Source: G965202665 sp965243835 (GTDB lineage: Bacteria; Actinomycetota; Acidimicrobiia; Spongiisociales; Spongiisociaceae). Taken from it: a DNA stretch of 64,000 nucleotides. This document shows, in pieces, positions 1 through 8,247 of the stretch; positions within the stretch are counted from its first letter, which is position 1; every line of letters starts with the position of its first letter. The notes beneath the pieces are model-generated. The model made no database searches. It saw only the letters and a program-made list of their open reading frames with translations, and had not been told where the DNA came from. The translations under genes were made by a program, and so were the position numbers. The stretch covers positions 682,001 to 746,000 of the forward strand of contig OZ251578.1 of the NCBI GenBank assembly GCA_965243835.1, read 5' to 3'.

Positions 1-2
1 CG

Positions 3-605
3 GCTATCGCCGGCTTGACCGGCTTGACGACCGGGCAAATCAGGTTCGGCGGCGCCGACGCCGCCCAAGACTCCCCGGCCCGCCGCAGGCAACGGGGGTT
101 GCGGCTGGTGCCTTTCGACCGTCATACCGAAGGGGTCAGTTCCAGCGCCCCGTTGTGGTTGAACCAGTCGGTGCGGCGTTTGGTGGGCCGTCGCCGGGCT
201 CGTCATCCCCTGATTTCGGTGCGGAATTTCCGGGAAGCCTCCAAGGCGGCCCTGGACCGGTGGCGGGTCCGTTACCAATCGGTCGCCCAACCGGCCGGCT
301 CCCTGTCCGGCGGCAACATTCAGCGCTTGATACTGTCCCGGGAACTGGCGGACGGGGCGGAACTCGTGGTGGCGGCCCAGCCCACCCGCGGACTGGACTT
401 CGCAGCCACCGGTTTTGTCCGCGAATCCCTGTCCGGCTTGCGCGACATAGGGGCGGGGGTGCTGTTGGTTTCATCCGATCTGGACGAGTTGTTTGAGTTG
501 TCGGACCGGTTGGTGGTAATGCTGGGCGGCCGCGTCGCGGCCGAGTTCCATCCCCCCTACGACCGGCGGGCGGTGGGGGACGCGATGACCGGGGCGGTGC
601 GGTGA
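3..605 (+). CDS. Simple-sugar/nucleoside ABC transporter ATPase, C-terminal part (cut by window edge)
   Basis: The frame is open to the left edge, so the gene starts outside the window. What remains is the second nucleotide-binding domain of a dual-domain importer ATPase of the RbsA/BMP type. The signature LSGGN is followed by AAQPTRGLD, the altered Walker B typical of the second half of this family, and then by the H-loop region. Its stop overlaps the start of the next permease by four bases (GTGA), so it is the first visible gene of a three-gene ATPase-permease-permease operon. It should energise uptake of nucleosides or sugars at the membrane. No binding lipoprotein is visible and it may lie upstream. 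The substrate cannot be told from this fragment. Confidence 0.85.
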   Translation, partial: AIAGLTGLTTGQIRFGGADAAQDSPARRRQRGLRLVPFDRHTEGVSSSAPLWLNQSVRRLVGRRRARHPLISVRNFREASKAALDRWRVRYQSVAQPAGSLSGGNIQRLILSRELADGAELVVAAQPTRGLDFAATGFVRESLSGLRDIGAGVLLVSSDLDELFELSDRLVVMLGGRVAAEFHPPYDRRAVGDAMTGAVR

Positions 606-1738
606 TCGGGCAAATAGGCCGGATCGTCACCACCGTGATTTTGGTGGCGGTTTCTTTCGTCGTCACTTCCTTGATTTTGTGGGTGAGCGGCTACAGCGTG
701 ACCGATGTATTGTCCGGAACCGTGCAGGGGGCGCTCACCGCCACCGGCGCTTTCACTTCCACCATCCGGTGGGCTATTCCCCTGTTTCTCATCGCCTTGG
801 GGGTTATGGTCGCCTTCCGGGCCGGGTTTTTCAACATCGGCGGACAGGGGCAGTTCTACGTGGGGGCCTGCGCGGCGTTGGCTATGGCGTTGTGGTGGCG
901 AACCGGCCCGGCGTTGTTGGTGATCGCCGTCTCGGTGGTTGCGGCGGCGGCGGCGGGGGCCGCATGGTCGCTCATCCCCGGTTGGTTGCGGATCCGATTC
1001 GGCACCGACGAGGTGCTGACCACCCTGATGATGAGCTTCATCGGAACCCTGCTGTTGCAGTATCTGACCGGCGGCCCGATGCGCAACCCGGAAGGCACGG
1101 GAACCACCGCTTCCACGGAACGGATCCCCGACGCGTTCCGGCTGACCGACAGTTCCGGGGTTTCGTTCCGGTTGCTGGCGGTGGTGGCGGTAACGGCGAT
1201 CGTCATCTGGTTGCTTATGGAGCGCACCCGGTTCGGGTTGTCCGTGGAACTGGCGGGGCGCAACCCGTTGATGGCCCGCTGGCAAGGCCTGAACGTGGGC
1301 CGGGTGGGCTTGGCGGCTTTCGCCGTATCCGGCGGCTTGGCCGGTTTCGCGGGGGCCATGGAGGTTTTCGGACCGGCCGGCCGGCTGGTGACCGGATTTT
1401 CCCCCACGGTGGGATTCGACGCCATCGTGGTGGTGATGGTGGGTTTGCTGAGCGTGTCGGGGATGGCGTTGTCCGCCGTCTTCTTCGGGGGACTGCAAGC
1501 CGCCATCCTGTTTTTGCCGATTGTCACCGACGTCCCCCCGCCCGCCCTGGTGTTTCTCAACGGGATGGTGGCCCTGTTGGTGACGGCCCGCTTTCGTAGC
1601 AGGCACCGCCGCTCCGCGCCGGAGTCCGTCGTCCCGGAGCCGGAGGCCGGGGAGCAGGAGGCCGGGCAACCGGCACTCCCGCAACCCATCCGAGATCTCG
1701 CCGCCCCGGAGCCGGAGGCCGGGGAGCAGGAGGCCTGA
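602..1738 (+). CDS. BMP-family ABC transporter permease (first subunit)
   Basis: A 378-residue hydrophobic inner-membrane protein with about eight to ten membrane segments. The motif FRAGFFNIGGQGQ (near residue 62-74) is the hallmark of the first permease in nucleoside/BMP-type importers (NupP/YufP-like). It starts at GTG overlapping the ATPase stop, and its TGA shares one base with the ATG of the second permease, so all three should be co-translated. The last 45 residues are a charged cytoplasmic tail that carries a ten-residue repeat (PEPEAGEQEA) twice, encoded by a 31-bp direct repeat. That tail is unusual for the family. The function is firm; the substrate is not known. Confidence 0.9.
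   Translation: MIGQIGRIVTTVILVAVSFVVTSLILWVSGYSVTDVLSGTVQGALTATGAFTSTIRWAIPLFLIALGVMVAFRAGFFNIGGQGQFYVGACAALAMALWWRTGPALLVIAVSVVAAAAAGAAWSLIPGWLRIRFGTDEVLTTLMMSFIGTLLLQYLTGGPMRNPEGTGTTASTERIPDAFRLTDSSGVSFRLLAVVAVTAIVIWLLMERTRFGLSVELAGRNPLMARWQGLNVGRVGLAAFAVSGGLAGFAGAMEVFGPAGRLVTGFSPTVGFDAIVVVMVGLLSVSGMALSAVFFGGLQAAILFLPIVTDVPPPALVFLNGMVALLVTARFRSRHRRSAPESVVPEPEAGEQEAGQPALPQPIRDLAAPEPEAGEQEA
1633..1735 (+). repeat. 31-bp direct repeat at the end of the permease gene
   Basis: The same 31 bases occur at 1633-1663 and 1705-1735, separated by 41 bases and in the same frame. Each copy encodes PEPEAGEQEA. The second copy runs to the last codon. It looks like a recent local duplication that extended the acidic C-terminal tail. 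Confidence 0.85.
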
Positions 1739-2655
1739 TGGAACAGTTTCTGGCTACCACCCTGCGCGCCGCCGCCCCCCTGATTTTGGTCGCCTTGGCG
1801 GGGGTGTTCGCCTTCCGGGCCGGGATGTTCCACCTCGGCCTGGAGGGGCTGATGATCACCGGGGCCTTCACGACGGTGGCGGTGGGGCACGCCACCGGTT
1901 CGGTGTGGCTGGGGATTTTGGCGGCGATAGGGGCGTGTTTGGTTCTGTCGTTCTTGTTCTGGTGGGTGATCGGCCCGTTGCGGGCCAACATTTTCATAGC
2001 CGGATTGGGGCTTACCTCCCTCGGTTTGGGAGGGACCGCCTTTGCATTAACCGCCGTTTTCGACACGCGGGGGACTTTTTTCACCGAGGCGGTCCTGCCC
2101 CGTCCCGTCTCCGGGGTGAACGAGGGGTGGGGGGTGATATTGTCGGAGTCGTCGTTGCTGGTGTGGTTGACGCCCCTGTTCGCGGTGGCCGCCTGGGTGG
2201 TTTTGCGGCGCAGTCGGTTCGGCCTGCAGTTGGCGGCGGTGGGGGAGTATCCCTTCGCGGCCCGCTCCGCGGGGGTGAACCCTTCCCGAATGCGCCTGTG
2301 GGCCCTGCTTATCGCGGGCGCCCTGTGCGCGCTGGGCGGGGCGGAGTTGTCGGTGGGGGCGCTCAACAACTTCACCGAAAACATGACCGCCGGCCGGGGC
2401 TTCATCGCCTTCGTGGCGGTTATTTTCGGGGCTTGGCACCCGCTGGGAGCGGCGGCCGCGGGCCTGTTCTTCGGACTGGCGGACGCCATCGGCACCCAGT
2501 CGCAGATCAACGTAACCGAGTCCATCCCCCGCGAGTTCGTGTTGATGATCCCCTACATTCTGACCATCGCCGCCGTCTGGATGGGCGGCCTGTTGCGCCG
2601 CCGCCAAATGGAAGCCTCCGCCGGTTACGCCGAACTGCGGGAACCCGACGACTAG
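1738..2655 (+). CDS. BMP-family ABC transporter permease (second subunit)
   Basis: A 305-residue membrane protein with about eight to nine hydrophobic segments. The motif FRAGMFHLGLEGLM (residues about 24-37) is the matching signature of the second permease in NupQ/YufQ-type importers. Together with the preceding permease it forms the channel of the importer driven by the first gene. The ATG overlaps the previous stop by one base (TGATG). Downstream lies repeat-rich non-coding DNA, and the next gene converges, so the operon ends here. Confidence 0.9.
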   Translation: MEQFLATTLRAAAPLILVALAGVFAFRAGMFHLGLEGLMITGAFTTVAVGHATGSVWLGILAAIGACLVLSFLFWWVIGPLRANIFIAGLGLTSLGLGGTAFALTAVFDTRGTFFTEAVLPRPVSGVNEGWGVILSESSLLVWLTPLFAVAAWVVLRRSRFGLQLAAVGEYPFAARSAGVNPSRMRLWALLIAGALCALGGAELSVGALNNFTENMTAGRGFIAFVAVIFGAWHPLGAAAAGLFFGLADAIGTQSQINVTESIPREFVLMIPYILTIAAVWMGGLLRRRQMEASAGYAELREPDD

Positions 2656-2714
2656 TTAAGTCAAGCCGTCGCTCTCCCGACTAGTTGCCAGTTTCGCCAA
2701 GCCTTTGTTCCCAC

Positions 2715-3271
2715 CGCAGCGACCTGGACAAGCCCCTGGTTTTTTCTTCAAAAATGCCTTAAACTGTGGGCGGGAGGGCGGGGGGCGGGCGGGTCCCCGG
2801 TTTGCCGAAAACGCGAAAACCCAATCTAAGTCGCGAAAACCGCACTTACGGGGGAGGGGGAGGTTAAGAGAGAAAATCGAGGATGACGGCGATGATAATC
2901 CGTAGCGACCTGAACAAACCTCTGGGTTTTTCTTCACTAGGAATAGAACCTTTCACCCGCCCCATGTCGGTATTCGCAGAGATTTGTGTTGGCCCCCGTA
3001 GCGATCTGAACAAGCCACTGGGTTTTTCTTCACTAGGAATAGAACCTTTCACCCGCCCCATGTCGGTATTCGCAGAGATTTGTGTTGTCCCCCGTAGCGA
3101 CCTGAACGAGCCCCTGGTTTTTTCTTCAAAACTGCCTTAAACTGTGGGCGGGAGGGCGGGGGGCGGGCGGGTCCCCGGTTTGCCAAGAACGCGAAAAACT
3201 AATCTAAGTCGCGAAATCCGTACTTACGGGGGAGGGGGCGGTTAGGAGAGAAAATCCAGGATGACGGCGAT
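2715..3271. repeat. Gene-end duplication enclosing two 96-bp tandem units
   Basis: A 179-bp block at 2715-2893 recurs without indels at 3093-3271 (offset 378) with a few substitutions. The right copy contains the last ten codons and stop of the hydrolase at 3242-4060; the left copy is a detached duplicate of that tail. Between them lie two 96-bp tandem units at 2901-2996 and 2997-3092. All four modules begin with a shared stretch of about 40 bases that includes a run of T and TTCTTCA, at 2715, 2901, 2997 and 3093. Because 96 is a multiple of three, the minus strand stays open through the units, but I do not think it is coding. This block occupies most of the gap between the convergent permease and hydrolase genes. 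Confidence 0.85.
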
Positions 3272-4060
3272 GGACTTCTCGGCCTGCTCCACATAGTGGC
3301 CGTGGCCGCTGCCCTCGAAAACGACTAGGCGGGCGTCGGGCAGATGTTCGGCCACATAGCGGGCGGAGGCCCCCGGCAGGGGCGCGTCCAAGGGGGTGAG
3401 GTTGTCCTCCGACCCGACCATGACCAGGGCGGGACGGGCGATGTCCGGCAACAGGTGCGTCACGTCGGTTTGGATCATCGCCTCGCATCCGTCGATGAAC
3501 ACTTCGGTGGAGGCGTTGCGGGCCACCACCTCCATAGTGTCCCGCACCAAGGATTCGCCCCCCTGCGGTCCGTCCAGGTAGGAGCGGGAAAAAGCCTTGG
3601 TGAGCAGTTCCTCGGCCATCTCCCGGGAGGCCACCCCGTAGGCGCGGGCTATGTTCTGCCAGACCCGGAAAGCGAGGCGGCCCATCCGGTCGCAACGGGC
3701 CACCGCCCCCGCTCCCAACAGCAGACGGTCCACCCGCTCCGGGTATTTGGCGGCGAAGGCGATGGCGATGAAACTGCCCATCGACCCGCCGTGGATATGG
3801 GCCCGGTCGATGTCCAAGGCGTCCATCAGGCCGGCCAAATCATCGCACCATCCGTCAAAAGTGTAGGTTCCGGCGGGCCGGTCGCTCCGCCCGTAGCCGC
3901 GGTGGTCGTAATCAAGCACCCGGTAATGTTCGGAGAGGGCGGGGGTGATGGTGGCGTAACCCTCGTGCGCGCTGACCGCCCCTCCGATTTGCACCACCGT
4001 TTCCCCCTGGCCGCAGAATTGGTACCAGAGGTTGGCCCCCCTCACTTCTACTTTCGGCAT
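3242..4060 (-). CDS. Alpha/beta-fold hydrolase
   Basis: A 272-residue cytoplasmic alpha/beta hydrolase. The nucleophile elbow GGSMGS places the catalytic serine at residue 93; D219 (GSEDN) and H253 (SGHGH) complete a plausible triad. DHRGYGRSD near residue 52 is the usual segment after strand 4. There is no signal peptide. It lies 19 bp downstream of an SDR oxidoreductase on the same strand, so the two probably form an operon acting on a shared small carbonyl or ester compound. The substrate is unknown. Its final ten codons are duplicated about 380 bp downstream within the repeat patch. Confidence 0.85.
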   Translation of the reverse strand: MPKVEVRGANLWYQFCGQGETVVQIGGAVSAHEGYATITPALSEHYRVLDYDHRGYGRSDRPAGTYTFDGWCDDLAGLMDALDIDRAHIHGGSMGSFIAIAFAAKYPERVDRLLLGAGAVARCDRMGRLAFRVWQNIARAYGVASREMAEELLTKAFSRSYLDGPQGGESLVRDTMEVVARNASTEVFIDGCEAMIQTDVTHLLPDIARPALVMVGSEDNLTPLDAPLPGASARYVAEHLPDARLVVFEGSGHGHYVEQAEKSIAVILDFLS

Positions 4061-4079
4061 ATTCCCTCCCTCCGGTCGG

Positions 4080-4871
4080 TCATTCTTCGGGCACGTCGTA
4101 GAGTTGGGCGGCCAAGGCCCCGTCCACCACCAGGTTGATCCCGGACACGTAGCGGGCGTCGTCGGAGGCCAGGTACAGGAAGGCGCGGGCGATGTCGTCC
4201 GGGGAAGCCAACCTGCCGGCGGGCACGGCCGGAAACCCGTCGGTGCGCCACTTTTCCATCAGTTCCTCCCCCACCAGGTCCACCGACTGCTGGGTGTCGG
4301 CCGGGCCGGGGGAGACGCAGTTGCAACGGATGTCGTAGGGGGCGCATTCCACGGCGATGGCCTTGGCCAAGGCGATCAGTCCCGCTTTGGACACGCAGTA
4401 GGGGGTGAAGTTGCGCCCATGGCCGAGGGCGCCGATGGAGGCGGTGAACAGGATAGTCCCGCCCCCGGTGTCCCGCATGGCCCGGGCGGCCCGCTGGGCC
4501 AGGGCGAAGTAGGCGTCCAGGTTGACCGCCAGCACCCTCCGCCATCCTTCCGGAGTGACATCCAGGAACGGGTCGTCCACCCAGGCGGCGGCGTTGGAGA
4601 TAAGCACATCCAGCCGGGGGTGGAGTCGCAGGGCTTGTTCCACCGCGGCCGTGCAGTTGCGCATCTCGCCCAAATCGGTGTGGATCGGCACCGGGTTGGA
4701 ACCCCGGGCGGCCACGGAGTCGGCGGCGGTTTCCAAGCGGTCCGGGAGACGGTCCGCCAAATAGAGGTTGGCCGCTCCCTCTTCGGCGAACAGTTGGGCG
4801 GCGCGCAGGCCGATGCCGCTCCCCGCTCCGGTGATGAAAACATTTTTGCCCGCAAACCTTCGCCCGGCCAT
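4080..4871 (-). CDS. Short-chain dehydrogenase/reductase
   Basis: A 263-residue classical SDR that oxidises or reduces a hydroxyl/carbonyl group with NAD(P). The cofactor motif TGAGSGIG is at residues 14-21, NAAA at 93-96, and the catalytic residues are S145, Y158 and K162 (YCVSK). D40 after strand 2 suggests NAD preference. I chose the ATG at 4871 because purine-rich ribosome sites (GGAGG and AGGAAAGG) precede it; an upstream start at 4910 is possible but would overlap those sites. It is upstream of, and probably co-transcribed with, the alpha/beta hydrolase. Confidence 0.88.
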   Translation of the reverse strand: MAGRRFAGKNVFITGAGSGIGLRAAQLFAEEGAANLYLADRLPDRLETAADSVAARGSNPVPIHTDLGEMRNCTAAVEQALRLHPRLDVLISNAAAWVDDPFLDVTPEGWRRVLAVNLDAYFALAQRAARAMRDTGGGTILFTASIGALGHGRNFTPYCVSKAGLIALAKAIAVECAPYDIRCNCVSPGPADTQQSVDLVGEELMEKWRTDGFPAVPAGRLASPDDIARAFLYLASDDARYVSGINLVVDGALAAQLYDVPEE

Positions 4872-4980
4872 CGCGCCCCTTTCCTGTCCTCCCTCCGGCA
4901 GGTACGTCACTCCTCCAGATTAGGCCAAAGCCTACCGGGGAGCGGCGCGGTCCGCCCGTCGTTGCCCGCTTGGGCCCTGG

Positions 4981-5241
4981 TTATCCGGTGAGGGCGGGGA
5001 TGTCGACGGTGATGGCTTGGGGGAGGATGCGTCCGCCCGGCTCGAGCGGGGGTCCTTGATAACGGGCGGGCGGGGGTATGGGTTCCCCATGCATGCTCAA
5101 CTGCTCCACGCAGAATTCGGCTACGTTCGCCAAGTCTTGAATGACTTCTTCGATGGTGCGGCCAGTGCCGTAGGCGGGCAAGCCGACCACTAATCCGGAC
5201 CAGCCGGTGGGGGTGGGTTCAATCATTGCGTCGTATTTCAT
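4981..5241 (-). CDS. hicB: HicB-type antitoxin
   Basis: An 86-residue HicB-like protein with the partial RNase H fold typical of this family (strands around MKYDAMIEP, GWSGLVVGLP and GTGRTIEEVIQDLANVAEF). It should neutralise the HicA toxin encoded just upstream. It starts at ATG 5241, inside the last codons of hicA (23-base overlap), with a short AG-rich ribosome site. The C-terminal 30 residues are proline-rich and no clear DNA-binding domain is seen, so autoregulation may rely on the partner. Identification rests on gene order plus fold pattern. Confidence 0.75.
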   Translation of the reverse strand: MKYDAMIEPTPTGWSGLVVGLPAYGTGRTIEEVIQDLANVAEFCVEQLSMHGEPIPPPARYQGPPLEPGGRILPQAITVDIPALTG

Positions 5242-5497
5242 AGAAATCGCCTTTCCCTTTCCTGGCTTGGCCGTCCCATCCCAAGCCCGCTTGTTGTATA
5301 AGATCCCACATTGTACCACGTGACAAGTCTTCTCCTCCGTGGCTGGGTATGAACACACGGTCCGTGCCTCCGTCGGAGCGCGGGCGTTCCCAGCCGATAT
5401 GCCCGCCTTTGCCCCGACGGGGTTGCCGCGTCCACCCGAATCTGGACAGCACTTTGCCCAATTGGAGCGCGGTCATCATCGGCGGCTTGTCGCCCAT
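5219..5497 (-). CDS. hicA: HicA-type mRNA interferase toxin
   Basis: A 92-residue protein of the HicA/YcfA family, a small double-stranded-RNA-binding-fold toxin that cleaves mRNA. Visible family features are ALQLGKVLSRFGW, the basic stretch with the catalytic-type histidine in RGKGGHIGW (H33), IPSHGGEDLSRGT, and LIQQAGL. A strong AGGAGG lies eight bases before the ATG. It is longer than usual by a basic tail of about 20 residues that overlaps hicB. The toxin-then-antitoxin order is standard for hicAB. The 180 bp upstream to the next gene show nothing I can name. Confidence 0.78.
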   Translation of the reverse strand: MGDKPPMMTALQLGKVLSRFGWTRQPRRGKGGHIGWERPRSDGGTDRVFIPSHGGEDLSRGTMWDLIQQAGLGWDGQARKGKGDFYEIRRND

Positions 5498-5680
5498 TCC
5501 GGTTACCTCCTGTTGGATTCCATTCCTGGATCCAAAGGTAACGAAGCCCTATGACAATTCTGGCTTGTTTAGAATATGACAAAGCCCTAAAGCAAGATAT
5601 TAGGCTATTTTAAAGAGGACTCACCAAGGCGCAGAGGGGTTTGGCCGGCGACGGGCATCGCAAAATATAGGCGGGACGGG

Positions 5681-6337
5681 TCAGCCGGTGGCGACGAACA
5701 TGCGCTCGGCGGCGAATACGCCCACCCCGACCGAGTTCCCTTTCACCCGCACGGTGAGGGCCCCCTGCGGGTCCTTCTGCACCAACTCCACCAAGGCGTG
5801 GGGGCGCAGGTTGCTTTCATCCAGGTAGCGCATCATTTCCGCGTCCAGTTCCAACTCCTCGGAGATTCGCTCCAACGGATAAACATCGCCCGGTTCCATG
5901 TCGGCCATGGGCTTCATCCGGGGCGGCTGATACCCGGCGCCGGGGATGGGGTTGCCGTGCGGACAGGTTTGGGGGTTGTCCATCACCGCCCACATCCGCT
6001 CCTCCACATCATCGGAGATCATCGTTTCCCACACTTCCGCCTCGGCATGCACCTTGGCCCAAGGCAGGCGCAACACCTCCGACAGGAAACGTTCCGCCAG
6101 ACGGTGGCGGCGCACGACCACCGCCGCCAGATGGCGCCCCTCCGGGGTGAGCCGGATTTCCTCCCCGATCGTAACCAGGCCTTCCTCCGCCATCCGGTGC
6201 ACCATCTCCGACACGCTGGCCCGGCTCACGCCCAGCCAGTCGGAGATGCGGGCCTGGATGACGGGGATGCCCGCCTCCTCTATCTCCCAGACGGCCTCGG
6301 CGTACTCCCGATAACGAACGGAATAAGTGGTGTCCAT
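5681..6337 (-). CDS. DtxR/MntR-family metal-dependent transcriptional regulator
   Basis: A 218-residue repressor with the three-part plan of DtxR/IdeR. Residues 1-70 hold the winged helix-turn-helix (ISDWLGVSRASVSEMVHRM). Residues 75-140 form the metal-binding and dimer domain, with candidate ligands H78, E82, H97, E101, C125 and H127 (the NPQTCPHGNPIP segment is characteristic). Residues 145-218 form the SH3-like domain. It should sense Fe(II) or Mn(II) and repress uptake genes. It appears to be a single-gene unit. Which metal it senses cannot be decided by eye. Confidence 0.9.
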   Translation of the reverse strand: MDTTYSVRYREYAEAVWEIEEAGIPVIQARISDWLGVSRASVSEMVHRMAEEGLVTIGEEIRLTPEGRHLAAVVVRRHRLAERFLSEVLRLPWAKVHAEAEVWETMISDDVEERMWAVMDNPQTCPHGNPIPGAGYQPPRMKPMADMEPGDVYPLERISEELELDAEMMRYLDESNLRPHALVELVQKDPQGALTVRVKGNSVGVGVFAAERMFVATG

Positions 6338-6540
6338 AAGCCCATAATAATCAGTCCGCCGCCCTAACGCCTCCCCAAGCCGCCATTAGCCGGACCGCTC
6401 GTTTCACCCGACTGACTGCGCGTACGGCGGCCGATTCGCCACCTAAGCCGTTCAAGCCGCCATCGCCCCGTCTGCGTCGGGGTCGCCCGGTTTCTCGTTG
6501 TCGGGTTTGGCCGGTGGCGGGTCGGGGAGCGGGCGCCGCG

Positions 6541-7842
6541 TCAGGGCGGCGCGGCGCGGGCGGGGGGTTTGGTCGGTCTGCGCGCGGGCGGGGGCGGGGG
6601 CGGTGGTCCGGTGCGGGGGCGGGTTTGCCACTTGTTTCCGGTTTTTACCAGTTCCCGGTTGTGTTCTTGCAACTCCCGGTGGTGGGGTCCGCACAGGGAG
6701 ACCAGGTTGTCGATGTCGGTGGGGCCTCCGTCGTACCAGTCCCGTAGGTGGTGCAACTCGGTGCGGTGAACGGGGGCGTCGCATCGCACGCATCCCTTGT
6801 CCCGCACCGCGGCCGCCAAGCGTTGGGCTTGGTTGCCCAGTCGTTGGTTGCGTCCCAGCCATAACACGCGGCCCTTGCCCCCGAAGATGATCCCGCACAC
6901 CGACGCGTCGGGGGAGAGGTTGCCCAAAACGGAAGGCGGGACGGGCCCGGTACCCAGTATTTCACAGTCCCCGTCCGGGCGGACGCCGTTCAGCAAGTCC
7001 AAGTCGGCTATTACCACCACCTGGGTGGGTTCTTTACCCGCCCCGTTACCGGTGGGAAGGGGCTCCAGGGTGTGGGCGCGGCGGCCGGTGACAAGTTCCA
7101 CCAAGGCGTCGGTTCGGCGTTGCTCGCCGGTGCGGATGTCGTCGGGGTGAACCTCCCCGCCGGAGTCGTCCCGTCGTAGCAGGTCGGTGTGTTTGTCCAG
7201 GGCTTGCCGCACTTGCCCGAAGCTGACGTAGTCCATCTCGGCATGCAGGATTCCCATCTCCAGTTCCTTGCTCCAAAACAGGTGCGTCTTCCGGTGTTTC
7301 TTCTGCCGTTTCAGCAACTCCTCGCCCCGGTCCGGGCTGTGGGCGTTGGCCCACCGGCGGGAACGCTTGCGGAAATCATCCGGATTGGAGGACGAGGCTT
7401 CCGCCAGCAACCCCTTGTTCTGGTCCACTTGCCGGGCTCCGCACTCGCGGGCGGCGTTAGCCAACGCAGCAGCGTTGGACATGGTGATTTCCCCCGCCTC
7501 CAGTTTGGCGCGGGTGTTGGGCATTTCCTCCAGTCGGCGGGACATTTGCGACAGTTGTTTGGCTTCCCGGTTGGTGACCCCCAGCTGATCCCGCAGCGCC
7601 TCGCCCGACCCGGCTCCCCCGTCGGCGCGGCTGAGCCGTCCGGCCAAGTGGCATTTCAGGGAAGACACCTGTGCGTCGATTTGTTTTACCGTTTCCGCTA
7701 TCTCCCCCAGCTCCGTCGGGGACAGGTCCGGTTCGGCCAGTCGGCGCAGGTCGGCCAGGCCGGCGGCGGTGGCGGTTTTCACCCGTGCGCAGGTTTCCCG
7801 CGGGGTTTCGGTTGCGGCGTGGGCGTGGTGGTTGCGTTGCAT
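6541..7842 (-). CDS. DUF222/HNH endonuclease (13E12 family)
   Basis: A 433-residue protein with the DUF222 helical region typical of actinobacterial 13E12-repeat proteins (residues about 20-280) followed by a C-terminal HNH nuclease. CVRCDAPVHR, ELHHLRDWYDGG, NLVSLCGPHH carry the zinc-ribbon cysteines and HNH residues. The tail is a proline/arginine-rich low-complexity stretch. I chose ATG 7842, preceded by AAGGTG; an upstream ATG at 7872 has no ribosome site. This family is abundant in actinobacteria and often mobile or intron/IS-associated, and an IS481 element lies just upstream. Its biological role is not settled. The 200 bp between it and the DtxR gene hold nothing recognised. Confidence 0.85.
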   Translation of the reverse strand: MQRNHHAHAATETPRETCARVKTATAAGLADLRRLAEPDLSPTELGEIAETVKQIDAQVSSLKCHLAGRLSRADGGAGSGEALRDQLGVTNREAKQLSQMSRRLEEMPNTRAKLEAGEITMSNAAALANAARECGARQVDQNKGLLAEASSSNPDDFRKRSRRWANAHSPDRGEELLKRQKKHRKTHLFWSKELEMGILHAEMDYVSFGQVRQALDKHTDLLRRDDSGGEVHPDDIRTGEQRRTDALVELVTGRRAHTLEPLPTGNGAGKEPTQVVVIADLDLLNGVRPDGDCEILGTGPVPPSVLGNLSPDASVCGIIFGGKGRVLWLGRNQRLGNQAQRLAAAVRDKGCVRCDAPVHRTELHHLRDWYDGGPTDIDNLVSLCGPHHRELQEHNRELVKTGNKWQTRPRTGPPPPPPPARRPTKPPARAAPP

Positions 7843-8086
7843 GGTGTTCACCTTACAGGGTGGGTGTGACATTCTTTTTGGGGCTTGTATAGAGTATAAC
7901 CGAATAGAGTAAATATTATTCCCATATTCTACACTATTTAAAAACAGATGTCAAATCGGCCACCCGGCGCTCCCCCGCCACAACCGGGTTCGCGTTCCGC
8001 AACCAGATCCGGGACCACCGGGAACAACGCCTGCGCCAACGAATCCCCGACAGAAACCGACCGGCGCGCCCGCTCATCCGCCCCCG

Positions 8087-8101
8087 GCCATCTACACCTA
8101 G
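8087..8101. other. Possible solo remnant of an IS481 right end
   Basis: The 15 bases here match the outermost bases of the right end of the adjacent element (9211-9226), including the terminal CTAG, with one mismatch/indel. They lie 38 bp outside the left end. They may be the scar of an earlier insertion or deletion, or chance. The surrounding 7873-8138 otherwise holds an AT-rich patch (about 7880-7945) that could be the promoter of the HNH gene. Confidence 0.35.
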
Positions 8102-8139
8102 CGACAGACGCCGACCGGTATACCCGGCGGTCGGACGAA

Positions 8140-8174
8140 CTAGCTGTAGATGGCCAGAACGTTGTTGACAGTTT
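8140..8174 (+). repeat. IS481 left terminal inverted repeat
   Basis: The sequence begins CTAGCTGTAGATGGCCA and ends GTTGTTGACAGTTT. Read against the reverse complement of 9192-9226 it matches at nearly all positions. Confidence 0.88.
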
Positions 8175-8189
8175 GGTTGTTGCATAGGT

Positions 8190-8247
8190 GAAGGCCTCCT
8201 GGTGTCATGGGGTGTGTAAGCAACCCTTGACACGGGAGGAGGCCTTC
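8190..8247 (+). other. Hairpin covering the transposase ribosome site
   Basis: GAAGGCCTCC at 8190-8199 pairs with GGAGGCCTTC at 8238-8247, and GTGTCA at 8202-8207 with TGACAC at 8228-8233. The Shine-Dalgarno GGGAGGA (8234-8240) lies in the 3' arm, directly before the GTG start at 8248. Transcripts entering from outside would fold this hairpin and hide the start, a known way of limiting transposase synthesis. Confidence 0.6.

Noticed and set aside
2864..3061. 65-codon minus-strand ORF made of two 32-residue repeats
   Set aside because: It exists because the 96-bp units are a multiple of three; there is no ribosome site and its end is the duplicated hydrolase tail.
2901..3092. Possible CRISPR-like repeats
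   Set aside because: The units are 96-bp tandem repeats without distinct spacers, and no cas genes are present.
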